Shown here piece by piece: positions 1-10,489 of a stretch of 64,000 nt of DNA. Numbering within the stretch: position 1 is the stretch's first letter; each line of letters opens with the position of its first letter. The notes beneath the pieces were generated by a model. That model ran no database searches. It worked only from the letters and a program-made list of their open reading frames with translations, and had not been told where the DNA came from. Origin of the DNA: Basidiobolus meristosporus CBS 931.73 (lineage: Eukaryota > Basidiobolomycota > Basidiobolomycetes > Basidiobolales > Basidiobolaceae); assembly GCA_002104905.1 (NCBI GenBank), contig MCFE01000154.1:88365-152364 (forward strand), in the 5' to 3' direction. The position numbers and the translations under genes are program-made.

Positions 1-2942
1 TGTCACCTTGCGCAAACTGAGTCAGGTGAGTTTGTGATGCCTTTAGGCTCACCTCAGCCTTCTGAATATGGCATGCAGAGTGATAGCTCTGATAAAGAAG
101 ATTCACTGATGGATTTTGAGCCTATCTCCCCTAACAACAGTACCACGTATGAGCCCGGTCAAATCCCTATATGCAATGAGACAACACCTGTTGAGACAAA
201 TGCCAAGGATACTTTATGGAGCCAAGTGAGCCCAGTAACCCATCTACTGGTGAATGATGTGATGTTCTGGCTAGAGAAGTGGTGTGTTTCCACTTATATC
301 AGTAATGGGGCTTTGAGGATTTATTACTACTTCTTGCCAAAATCATACTGGGATGCAACTTACCATGTACATGGTACAAGTGGACAACTGTCATGAGGCT
401 GGCAACATATGATCCAGAAACTGTCCTGATTCCAGCATGTGTTAACAATTGCATGGCATTAACATCCAAAAATGCTACCATTGCAATGTGTCCAAATTGT
501 CAGAATCCACCACCATTGAGGGAAAACATTGTTCACACTCCGGATATATTCCGGTCATACCCTGTCTGAGAAAGCTGATGCAGTCCGACAAATATTGCAA
601 AGCTATACAGTACCGCACTCAGTATCAATCAAGCGCAAACATATCTGATATGTTTGATGGCAAACATTACAAACAGCTAAGAAGCAAGGGCTACTTTGAA
701 GGTATGTATGACCATGCCTTTGCTTTAGCACATGATGGATTCTCATTAAACAAGTACTCTACCAGCAAATCCTGCTGGCCACTGATTCTCATCAATCTGA
801 ATCTGCCGCCCATCTTACAGTATCATAGCAATAATCTGATGGTAGTCTCACTGGTATCTGGGCCTAAATTACCGTCCAACCTGGATAGCTACCTGTATCC
901 ATTGCTGAATGAATTTTGTATGCTTTCCAGCGGGATAACGGTGAATAGCTGTCATGTAAAAGCGCATATTATTATCTGCATTGGAGATACCCCAGCCATC
1001 AGCAAGATAGCAGGTTTTTCCAGGCACAATGGACGGTATTGCTGTTAAACGTGTGAGATCCAGGGGATTTACTCCATAACTCACACACATTATTATTATC
1101 CAAACACCAGCACTAAGAACATCATCTTTCCACAGAGAGAACGTGCAGAAGTAAGCATGCAATTGCAGCAAAGTTGGCAAGCTATAAGCCATTGGCCGGT
1201 ATATGGAATCAATCAGAAACCAGAGATACTTAAGATTGAGGGTATCTGTTGGAGCAAAAGCTTTCCACAGGGAGCTATGCACTTGCTTTTCAACAATATC
1301 CCTATACTGATGAACAAGTTGTACATGGGGCATTTAAAGCTAAATGAGCCCTTCAAGATGCCGGAGAAATTTGAAAAAATTGGCAAGATATTTTAGAGTA
1401 TCTGCTACCCTAAGTACTTCTTACGGGCCCCAATTAATATTCATACACATATGCAACAATACAAATGCAAAGACTGGATGAACTGGATTTGTATTTATTC
1501 AAGTGGTGTTCTGAAGCCATTCCTACCAAGAGTATATTGGAAGCATTGGGAGTCATATGTGGACATTGTAGGAATATTTATCCACAAGCAGATCACCAAT
1601 GCCAACTTGACGCATCTACAGCTGTTGTGTGAGGAGTTTGTGATGGGATTTGAGCGGCTATACTACAAACATAAAGCTGAATGTGTAGATATCTGCCGCT
1701 ACTGTATCCATTCTCTACTCCATCTTGCACAGTGTGTGGAGAATATTGGGCCTTGCTTCACCTTTTGTGAGTTTCCTATGGAGCGGATGTGTGGGGAGAT
1801 AGGAAGACAAGTCAAGTTGCAGGTACTACCATATCCCAATATCATCAAGAATATTACCTTCAAGTCCATCATGGATGTGATGAGTTGGCACATGGAGGAC
1901 AGCCAGAAAGAGTTGGAAAATACTGAGGGCAAATGTGCATGTGGAGACACCTATGCCTATGGCATTAAGAAGCTAAGCAGCCCCAATGCGTGGGCAATCA
2001 GTTAAGTAATGCAAAGTTGGGTTGGGTGCAACAAGCAACTAATTTTTATCAGGAAAACTCCACCAAGATATGCCGGATTTCTTGTGGTCACAAGCCAACT
2101 TCTACACCATTCAACATGGAATTCACACAAACAAAAGCCAGAGCGCACCTATAAGGGGGACTAGAATCCAGCAGGGAGAAGGAATATATTGGCTAAATAC
2201 CAAGAAGTTCTTTGTGGATATTCAGGAGGTATTCATGGCAGAAGTGGCAACAACCAAGCATATTTTTGCAAGATGTATATGCTACCAGCAGTACAAGGTA
2301 TATGGCAACTTTGCAAGTATCACGCTAAAAAGCCGTAAAGTTGAGGTGATAGAAGTATGTCAATTGCGGCAGGTGTGCATGTTTGTAGAGGTTAGTAAGC
2401 AGGGGGCCATAGTTTTTTTTGATTCAAACTATATGTGGAATACCCAAGGTAGTAGTGGGTAAGCAAATAAAGAAAGGTGATTCTACAGTGGAATATATGA
2501 ATTGCACAAGGGGAGGTAGAAAAGGGAAATACCATTTGGTAAATTGGTACGGTGGCATTATACATAACCAGCAGCAGGCTGTCATACTGCTATAAAAAAT
2601 GCCATCAGAGTCTTGCTGTGAGGCCGTCAAAATACCGTCAAGCTTCTTGCCATATAAGGCAATTGGAAGTCCTGGCCAACTGGATCCACTTAAAATAGTA
2701 ATAGAGCGCTGAAAGACCGCAACAATAACATGCAAATATTGTCACAGCACCAATCAAAAATTGTCAAGTTTTATCCCTTTATTTGGCTGAAAAATTTGCA
2801 AAACACCATCATGATCTTGTTATAAGATTGTCAGAAGGGTCACTAATTCCAAGCTGCTGCTATTATGATGGTCTCTGAACGGGATCTTGACGGATGATCC
2901 GGATTGGATCCACCCGCGGGACCAAATTATTTTTCATAGGGT
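1..2942 (+). mobile_element. Tnp2/CACTA-type DNA transposon, copy 1 (left end outside window)
   Basis: This stretch is co-linear with 18922-21860, the right part of the second copy, at clearly high identity. It ends with the same sequence, a TTTTTCATAGGG terminus that mirrors the CTATGAAAAAT start of copy 2. Immediately right of the terminus (2943) lies reversed Ty1/copia sequence, so the element sits inside a copia retroelement. Its left terminus and target duplication are before position 1. Only the right part of the transposase gene and the non-coding right end (about 2460-2942) are present here. Confidence 0.8.
34..2462 (+). pseudogene. Tnp2-family (Transposase_21) transposase, decayed copy 1
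   Basis: The best-conserved block is about 560-1048, with the sequence DGFSLNKYSTSKSCWPL followed by a L-NLPP-(Y)-NNLMV-GP-LD-YLYPL-E pattern. This is the signature region of the Tnp2 (En/Spm, CACTA superfamily) DDE domain. The gene is broken into pieces in different frames (34-396, 449-1048, 1157-1396, 1451-2005, 2070-2462) with stops between them. Some breaks could be introns, but several are bare frameshifts when compared with copy 2 at 18694-21360. No ATG-started full-length frame exists in the window, because the 5' end is cut off by the window edge. I call it a non-functional transposase. Confidence 0.75.
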
Positions 2943-2971
2943 ATAGTCTCTTCTAATGTTTCTAAGTTATT
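2943..2971 (-). mobile_element. Sliver of reversed Ty1/copia element between two DNA transposons
   Basis: Read on the minus strand, these about 29 bases match the copia sequence at 21874-21902 just downstream of the YVDD-coding site, with a few differences. They are the only remnant of copia element 2 between the right end of CACTA copy 1 and the left end of the Harbinger-type element. The last three bases (ATT, 2969-2971) are one copy of the Harbinger target duplication. Confidence 0.7.
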
Positions 2972-3714
2972 AGACTTGTTCCATCGTACCGTGCCAGGGC
3001 GCGCGGCGCAATCCGCGGTCGCAAAGAACGATTGGGCGCGATATTATGGCTACCAGAAGACAGGATCGTTCTTGGACGATTTTGCACTATGCGGGACAAT
3101 CTTGCACACTATGGCACAATCTGACACGATGAGGTTGGCACGGATGATCGCACCAACTTGTAATGTTTGCATCACGTGCGCGATCGGATACCGCTATAAT
3201 GGCAGGTAAAATCCGGTATTTGGATATGTTTCTTTAATGTAAATGGAAATAAATGTGTATCACACTATAAACTATACTGATACTTACCATTTTGGTTACC
3301 CTCACTCCAATTGGACGGTATCTCAGTGGTTAATTGGTCCAAAAGTATCCTGAAGCTGGCATCCCCCAATTGGCTCATTGACTACTAAAAAAGCTACCTG
3401 ATTTGCCAACAAATATCCCATTTTGCCCATTGAGCAAGTAAATCCCTGATCCTAGTGATTGGGCTAGGTGTCATAGCTAGCACTCAAGCGATCGTGTAGG
3501 TGCGGAACAGATCCAATTGCTGCACTGGTATTACAGATGACGTATATATATGCAGGGTGTTTATTTATAGGGGTTCTGTCTCAAATGTGAGACAACCTTG
3601 ATATTACTTATATCAAAAATTTGATGATCACTGATTTGCAATGGCTCGATTTGGATCGCAAAAAAAAAGGGTTGTCGGGATCATTACAAATGTGAGCGAT
3701 TCAAAGCAATCGCA

Positions 3715-4962
3715 TCATCTTCTCCTGGGTTTTTTTCTCACAGGGATTACTACTGAAGCATTTGGTAGTGACTCACTTTGCACACCTATACTACTTCCAG
3801 GCTGACTATCATCTTGGCTACTTGTGTATTTGTAGTCAGTATTTTGCCTCCTAGTTGATGACTGCGATGCTGCAGCTTGGCCGCGCTGAATTGCTCCGAC
3901 TGAACTAACTGAACCGGCCTGTAGTGCCACGCGCTGACGCGTTCTTTTACTTGCCAAGGGCTCTGGTGGTTGAGGCACTTCATGTTGGTCATCATCAGTC
4001 AGTTCACCAGAAGTAATTCGCTGATGGTCGGGCAAAACGGCACGCACAGGCGCGCCTTGACGCGTTGAGATGGCCCTTGGCTGAGTTTGATGGGATGCCG
4101 CATGTTGACGCGACTCGGTCCGCTCCAATGGACTCGTGTCTAAATGAGCAGTTTGGCGAGTTCTCGTAGTTTTGCTCTGAAGCGCGCGCGTTGACCCGAC
4201 GCGCGTTGACTCGACGCAGGGCGTTCTGGTAAAGGGTGTTGGCGTGGTCTGGACTGACGTGCGCCGGTGCGCTGTGGTTGCAAGAGATGGTAGGGAATCC
4301 AGCGAGGCGTGCTGGCGCGATCTGGACGATGTTGCCCGCGGTCTGTATTCTTCCTCCTGAAGCTCACCATCTGATTCCTCAAGGTATTGACTTACCCTCT
4401 GTCTGATACTTTGGAGCTGTTGCCTGGATGAGTCCTGTGTATATTGCTCTCGGAAGCCACTTAGCTCTACTAATATATCACGTAGTACATTAGTCATTTG
4501 AGGCAAAAACTCATTCAAAATCTCTTTGGTTCCCAAAGTTGAGGCACGAACGGACGCGTCCGGCCCGTACTGGGCAAATTGCGCGCGAAATTGTTCCCGC
4601 GCGGCTTCTTTGTCAAATCCCCTCACTCTCAGCTCATTCTTGATTTCAATACTTGTCTTGTTATATATCTTTTTACATACATCGGCTGGCATCTTGATGT
4701 AGAACTCATGCCACAGCTTTCTACTCAAATTCTTCCATCTTTGTCGACTCTCTGAGGTATCTAGTTCTGCTAGATTAATCAGTAGTGCCCAAATATCTGT
4801 ATGAAGGCTCATCATAGACACTTGGGCCATACTAAAATCATTTGGCAAGAACTCAAATGGATCCGACATCGACTTTTCCGGTCCGGACCGCGCTTGTGAG
4901 CTGGGGGATGGGTTTTGTCTGGGTTGTACTAAAGATGAGTTGAGGCTTGGTATGGGGACCAT
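3715..4962 (-). CDS. Accessory ORF of the Harbinger-type element (putative DNA-binding partner)
   Basis: A single open frame of 415 codons starting ATG at 4962. It is divergent from the transposase gene and lies inside the same inverted repeats. The N-terminal half looks folded, with helical segments around residues 50-130 containing several W, K and R residues. The C-terminal half is low-complexity, rich in S, T, R and Q, with many arginines encoded by CGCG-rich DNA. It ends in a basic cluster, PVRKKPRRR, that resembles a nuclear localisation signal. PIF/Harbinger elements usually encode a Myb/SANT-like partner of the transposase. I do not see a clear Myb tryptophan triad, so that role is inferred from position only. 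The frame shows no break, so the gene may still be functional. Confidence 0.6.
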   Translation of the reverse strand: MVPIPSLNSSLVQPRQNPSPSSQARSGPEKSMSDPFEFLPNDFSMAQVSMMSLHTDIWALLINLAELDTSESRQRWKNLSRKLWHEFYIKMPADVCKKIYNKTSIEIKNELRVRGFDKEAAREQFRAQFAQYGPDASVRASTLGTKEILNEFLPQMTNVLRDILVELSGFREQYTQDSSRQQLQSIRQRVSQYLEESDGELQEEEYRPRATSSRSRQHASLDSLPSLATTAHRRTSVQTTPTPFTRTPCVESTRVGSTRALQSKTTRTRQTAHLDTSPLERTESRQHAASHQTQPRAISTRQGAPVRAVLPDHQRITSGELTDDDQHEVPQPPEPLASKRTRQRVALQAGSVSSVGAIQRGQAAASQSSTRRQNTDYKYTSSQDDSQPGSSIGVQSESLPNASVVIPVRKKPRRR

Positions 4963-5321
4963 AGCAACGGATTTGGATACTTATACAGTAGTATATTGGC
5001 ATCAACCTGGTCTTATATGAAATATATATGAAAACTAATGTGATTGTTGAATTTTCCATATGTTATGCATGATGCATCTCGGATTGCGTTGACACGGATC
5101 AGATCACATCAATCGCAGATTTCCTATTTGATTATAGACCTATGATTAAAGCATCAATAAAAGTACCAAGGCATTGTTTGCGGATGATTCTTGCAACATA
5201 ATGATGGTATACATGGCAATTGATGGAGATTTAACCATAATGTGTTAAAAATCAGATAAATAACGCGGATTGCGCCGAATCAATTCAAACCGCCTTTATA
5301 CGATCATCCATCAATTTTAAT

Positions 5322-6206
5322 ATGACTTACTCATCTGAATGGTCTTTTCTCATCAATCCCATCACTACCACTGGATTTCCTTTTGACACACTGGAGGAGA
5401 TCTATACCAAGTACTGTGGACCATCAACCCCAATCTACTCAAGGAGATCCCTTGTTAAGCTTCTCTGCTATTACAAGAACTATTGCCCTACAAGGTTTCA
5501 TCCCACCATCCATGGCAACAAAAGTCCTAGAAGCTTTCATTCCCAGCTGACAGCAATGGAGAACCACCTTGCAGAGGGTATGAATGACTTAGAGCAAGCT
5601 TGGAATACTAGGTTCAGAAGCTCCAATAGACTTCCATATCCCAGAGTGTTCAGCAATAGGTTCCATATCAGGAGTATTTTGGATACCTTCCCAGTGAGGA
5701 TTAACAGACCTTCTAGAGGGCAGAGGCACTTTTATTCTGGCAAGTACAAGGCACACTGTGTGAAGTTTCAAGCACTGTCTGACATTGAGGGCAACATCAT
5801 CTGGTTTAGTGGGCCATTTGCTGGAAGTAGGCATGACAAAGCACTCTGGGTAGAGAATCATCCTGAATTCAGTAGAGGGGAGAAATGTATGGCAGACTTA
5901 GCCTATATAGGAGAGGATTGTCAGAGATTAGGATGTATTACAGCTTATAGGAAGCCAAGAAATGGTGTGCTTAGCAGGAAGCAGAAGCTCTACAATGAGA
6001 TATTTAATCATTTCAGAGTGAGGGTAGAGCACACATTTGGATATCTGAAGAGATTCAGCATATTGGCAGGTAAATACAGAGGAAAGTCATATATAGGTGA
6101 AAACAGCAGGATAGGTAAAATAGTTAAGATACTTATTAATGCACAGTATGTTCATACAAGAAGACATCCACTGAGAGAAATGTGTCTGGAGCATTATGAA
6201 GAGTAA
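5322..6206 (+). CDS. PIF/Harbinger (DDE_Tnp_4, HARBI1-like) transposase
   Basis: An intact 294-codon frame from an ATG at 5322 to TAA at 6206, inside a transposon with matched inverted repeats and target duplication. The DDE_Tnp_4 pattern is visible. The first acidic residue lies in the stretch SILDTFPVRI. The block SGPFAGSRHDKALW is typical of this family. A second acidic residue lies in MADLAYIGEDC, and the catalytic glutamate is in RVRVEHTFGYLKRF. The protein is a little shorter than typical HARBI1-like transposases (about 350 residues). The N-terminal helix-turn-helix portion looks reduced but present. It would cut and paste the element, probably together with the divergent minus-strand protein. 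Confidence 0.85.
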   Translation: MTYSSEWSFLINPITTTGFPFDTLEEIYTKYCGPSTPIYSRRSLVKLLCYYKNYCPTRFHPTIHGNKSPRSFHSQLTAMENHLAEGMNDLEQAWNTRFRSSNRLPYPRVFSNRFHIRSILDTFPVRINRPSRGQRHFYSGKYKAHCVKFQALSDIEGNIIWFSGPFAGSRHDKALWVENHPEFSRGEKCMADLAYIGEDCQRLGCITAYRKPRNGVLSRKQKLYNEIFNHFRVRVEHTFGYLKRFSILAGKYRGKSYIGENSRIGKIVKILINAQYVHTRRHPLREMCLEHYEE

Positions 6207-6389
6207 ATAAAGCAAGGAAAGCACTATTCTGAGCAACATAAGTAAGATTGAGTAAAATTACCAGTAACTGTATCATACCACTGGCATCATGGTAGAAATT
6301 ATAGTGCCAGATAGTGCCGTAGAGTGCCAGATCGATCCGGCACTATAAACAGGCTGGCACTATGTGGCACTATCCAATGGAACAAGTCT

Positions 6390-7371
6390 ATTGGGGGCTG
6401 TGATAAGAACATCCACTTATAGAGCTAATACAGCTGGATTCTCTCTGTCTGGCTCATAGTATTGACTATAATCAGCATTACTCCTTTTGAAACTCAAAGA
6501 TTCCAAATATGAATCTATCTTGCAATTCCAGGCTCTTGGTGATTGTCAGAGAGCATATAGTGACTTTTAAGCTTGCAGACCAAATGGGGTTTATCTTGGT
6601 CAGCAAACCCATCAGGCTGGTCCATATATATATCCTCAGCAGGTCCTCCATTCAAAAATGCAGTTTTACATCCATTTGATGAACAAGAAACTTGTATTTG
6701 GCTGCAATAGCCAATAATAATCTGATGAAATTAAACTTGGCTACTGGTGCAAAGGTCTCAGTATAGTCAAGTCCTTTTACTTGACAGTATTCTTTGGCCA
6801 CAAGTCTTGCTTTGTAGCTTTCAATTATACCATCAGCCTTTTATTTTGTCTTGAAGACTCATCTGCATCCAATTGATTTGTGGTTGATTGGAAATTTGAT
6901 TAAGTCCCAAGTTTGATTTTCCATCAGGGCCTGATATTCCTCAGTCATTGCAGATCTCCAAAACTTTGTCTGAGCACTATTCAGGGCCTCTTTACAGTCC
7001 AGGGCTCATCAATATGGACTGAATAGGCACAGGCTAAGTTTGTACTCTCATTGATATACTAACTTGGGCTATCTCTTGTCCAATTGGATCTCTGGGCATT
7101 TGATATTGAAATGATCACTTCTGGAATAATCCTGGGCACTGCTTCAGGCTGAACCACAGTTGTAGAGTCCTCTGGAGTGTAAGAATTATCATTGTTTTGC
7201 TCTAATTCAATCCTGATAATTGGTGGACCTGAGATCAGATTTTGTCATCATCTGATGTCATTTTTTGTGAAAACTTTGAGTTTGCATAACACAGCATATC
7301 CCTGGACTTAATCAGCACCTTTGTTATGATATTGTAGAGAGAGAAAGCCTTAAAGTACAAGAAGAAATAGT
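6390..7371 (-). pseudogene. Ty1/copia element 2, reversed RT fragment
   Basis: On the minus strand this reads as the 5' part of a copia reverse transcriptase, running from upstream of the RT towards the YVDD site. The sequence at about 6510-6640 mirrors 9920-10050 of copia element 1, and 6830-6960 mirrors the WVFKTKYKADG-coding block at 9690-9740. The region around 7230-7340 mirrors 9240-9330. Many stops and frameshifts are present. At its left end it joins the sliver at 2943-2971 once the Harbinger element is removed. At its right end, about 7345-7375, it meets copia element 1 in the opposite orientation. The exact junction is uncertain by about 30 bp. Confidence 0.75.
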
Positions 7372-10158
7372 AAAGTGCCTTCAACTGCATTTGTCTTAAT
7401 GTTAAAGACAAACTGCTAGCTCAATGCTCAAGAACAAAAAAAGCAAAGAATGCCTGGAAGGCATTAGAAGACACCTACCAGTCATTTTCAGCTGCTAAGA
7501 AAATGTATCTGAGACAAAAATTCCTTACTACAAAGATGCTGCCAGGAGAAGAAATGTAAAGTACAGTTAATCAAATTACCCTGCTGGTGGATGAGATGGA
7601 ATCTGTGTGCATACCAACTACTGATGTGGATAGATAGCTACCATCCTGAATAGCCTGACAGACAAGTTTCAAGGCCTTGTATCAGCCCTAGAGTCAAGAA
7701 CTGGAGATCTGACCCTAGATTACATATATGGTAGGCTCCTGGATGAAGAATTAAGAAAATCAAGTGCAAATTAGAAGGAAGAAGAAAATGCAATAATAAG
7801 CAATGATAATCAACAAAGGAGGTACCCAAGACCCTACAAAGGCAACAGCAACCTGTTTTGTAATTACTGCAAAAGGAAAGGACACAGATCAGACTGGTGC
7901 TTCAAAAAGAAAGATAGTCAGCAGAAAAAGCCTGAATATGGAAATGCTTCAACAACTGAAGATAGACTATTGATATCTGCACTATATATGACCACAAACA
8001 TGGATTCTCAGATGTGGTATATTGACTCTGGAGCATCTCAACACTTTGCACACCAAAAAGAGCTTTTTACCCAATATGATGAAATTCCAATTAGGAAGGT
8101 TTTCATGGGTGACAATGGAACACTTGATGCAGTGGGAGAAGGAACTATCCAAGTAAAACTTATAAGCAGTAAAGGAAGCCATACACTGACCTTCAAAAAA
8201 GTACTCTATGTACCAGAAATAGCCAAGATCCTACTGTCTGTAAGCAAGGCCATAGCAGAAGGACTCAGCTTCAGCTTTGACAATTTTGGATGCAAGATCA
8301 CTGTTCAAAATGGTTCCCATATTGCTTTGGGTATCAGAGATCAGAATCAATACAAGTTGACTTATATGCCAACATATCTGGAAGCCAATATAAGTAACTT
8401 AAATGAAGAAACAACAGTGCTTTGGCTCAGGAGATTTTAGCACATCAATTTTGATTATTTGTGCAAAATGATCAAAGATCAGCTAATTTCTGCAGTAAGG
8501 ACTGATCCCCCAGCTAGTTTGGAGCCCTGTGAAGCCTGCAGTTATGGGAAACAAGTCAGACAGCCACTCAAGAGGTCTGGGCTAATCAAAACTAAGAAGA
8601 AATCAGATCTAACTCACTCAGATCTGTGTGGACCTATGCAAAATTTATCCTTAGGTGGGATGAAGTATTTGATCACTTTTATTGATGATTATACAAGATA
8701 CACATGGGTCTACTTCATGTAGAGAAAGGAACAAGCTCTGTTTATGTTCAGGGAGCTCAAAGCCATGATGGAGAGAAAACCTGGTGAAAAATCAAGAAAA
8801 TACGCTTTGATAATGTTGGAGAATATATCTCAAAACTCTTCATCCACTTCTGCAAAATTCATGGGATAAAGCAAGAGACTAGTGTGCCATACTCTCCACA
8901 GCAAAATGGTGTAGTAGAACATGCTAATATATCAATAATTGATATGGCAAGATCTATGATCCATGATCAGAAATTGTCCTCTGATTTTTGGGCGGAATCA
9001 GCTGCCACTGCTGTATATCTTAAAAATAGGAGTTATAATAGAATACGTTGTAATTCTACTCAATTTGAAGCATGGTGTGTATACAAACCAAGCACAGAAC
9101 ATCTAATAATACTTAGGTGCACAGCATATGCCAAGAAATTGCCTGGAAATCAGTCAAAATTTGAGCCAAAAAGTGTAAAATGCATATTTTTGGGTTACTG
9201 CAATGAGAGTAAAGCATACAGACTCTACAATACCAAAGCAAAGAAGCTCATCAAGCCCACAGCTGTGTTGTTTGATGAAAATTCAAAATTTTCACAAAAT
9301 AGACATCAGATGATAACACAAATCTAATCTCAAGTCCACCAATTGTCAGGATTGAATCAGCGCAAAGTAATAAAATTTTTTCACTCCAGTGGACTCTACA
9401 ACTGTAGTTCAGCCTGAAGCAGCGCCCAGATATATCCCAGAAGTGCTCATTCCAGTATCAAATGTATGGAGATCCAATTGGACAAGAAATAGCCCAAGTT
9501 ACTATATCAATGAGAGTACAAACTCAGCATATGCCTATTCAGTCGATATTGATGAACCCTGGACTGTAAAGAGGCCCTAAATAGCCCTCAGACAAAGCTT
9601 TGGAGATCTGCAATGACTGAGGAATATCAGGCCCTGATGGAAAATCAAACTTGGGACTTAGTCAAATTTCCAATCAACCAAAAATCAATTGGATGCAGAT
9701 GGGTCTTCAAGACAAAATACAAGGCTGATGGTATAGTTGAAAGTTACAAAGCAAGACTTGTGGCCAAAGGATACTGTAAAACAAAAGGACTTGACTATAC
9801 TGAGACCTTTGCACCAGTAGCCAAGTTTAATTCCATCAGATCATTATTGGCTGTTGCAAACAAATACAAGTTTCTTGTTCATCAAATGGATGTAAAACTG
9901 CATTTTTGAATGTAGAACCTGATGAGGATTTATATATGGACCAGCCTGATGGGTTTGCTGACCAAGATAACCCCCATTTGGTCTGCAAGCTTAAAAGTCA
10001 CTATATGCTCTCAGACAATCACCAAGAGTTTGTAATTGCAAGATGGATTCTTATTTGGAATCCTTGAGTTTCAAAAGGAGTAATGCTGACTATAGTATAT
10101 ACTATAAGCCAGAGAGTGCAAGTCCAGTTCTATTAGCTCTATATGTGGATGATCTTAT
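7372..10158 (+). pseudogene. Ty1/copia element 1, 5' part: gag, protease, integrase, start of RT (decayed)
   Basis: The remains of a copia polyprotein lie in domain order. A UBN2-type gag block covers about 7400-7760 (AWKALEDTYQSF, with stops). The CCHC zinc knuckle CNYCKRKGHRSDWC is at about 7860-7905. The protease motif IDSGASQHF is near 8020. A gag-pre-integrase zinc region (CEACSYGKQVRQPL) is near 8540, and the integrase core (FIDDYTRYTWVYF, then YSPQQNGVVEH) runs 8650-9330. The RT start, with RWVFKTKYKADG and FAPVAKF, is at 9613-9910. A YVDDLI-coding segment is at about 10140-10157. In-frame stops and frameshifts interrupt every domain. No 5' LTR is seen. The element is cut at 10158 by the CACTA insertion and resumes at 21861. 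Confidence 0.85.
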
Positions 10159-10489
10159 ATCTATGAAAAATTATTGAGATGATCCCATCAAATGGCTGTC
10201 ACAAAGTTAGAGTCCCATGACTAAGAGGTACTGATCTTGCTGGAACACCGGTTAGAGACCGTTGAAAAATAATTGCACCCCAGATTTCATAAAAAACTTA
10301 GTCAAAATTTTTCATCACAACAATGTATAAGTGGCTTTTGATTGGTTCCCTGCCAATTTGCTTACTTTCTGATCCTGAACACTCTATCACCTCCTACATT
10401 TGTGTGAATTGATTGGCTACTGCCTCTTTTTCACACTCCTTACTTCCTGCCTCAACCATTTCTCCTATGTTTCATGTGTACCAATTGAT

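Larger units (their letters stand above)
2972..6389 (+). mobile_element. PIF/Harbinger-type DNA transposon, apparently complete (3418 bp)
   Basis: The element begins AGACTTGTTCCAT at 2972 and ends with its inverted repeat ATGGAACAAGTCT at 6389. It is flanked by ATT on both sides (2969-2971 and 6390-6392), giving a 3-bp target duplication. The inverted repeats extend imperfectly inward with shared GTGCCA motifs. Inside are two divergent ORFs, a DDE nuclease on the plus strand and a basic protein on the minus strand. That two-gene layout is known for PIF/Harbinger elements. The flanks join into continuous reversed copia sequence when the element is removed. The left subterminal region (about 2990-3200) is much more GC-rich than its surroundings. 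About 6207-6389 is non-coding, with GTGCCA/GGCACTA repeats. Confidence 0.85.
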
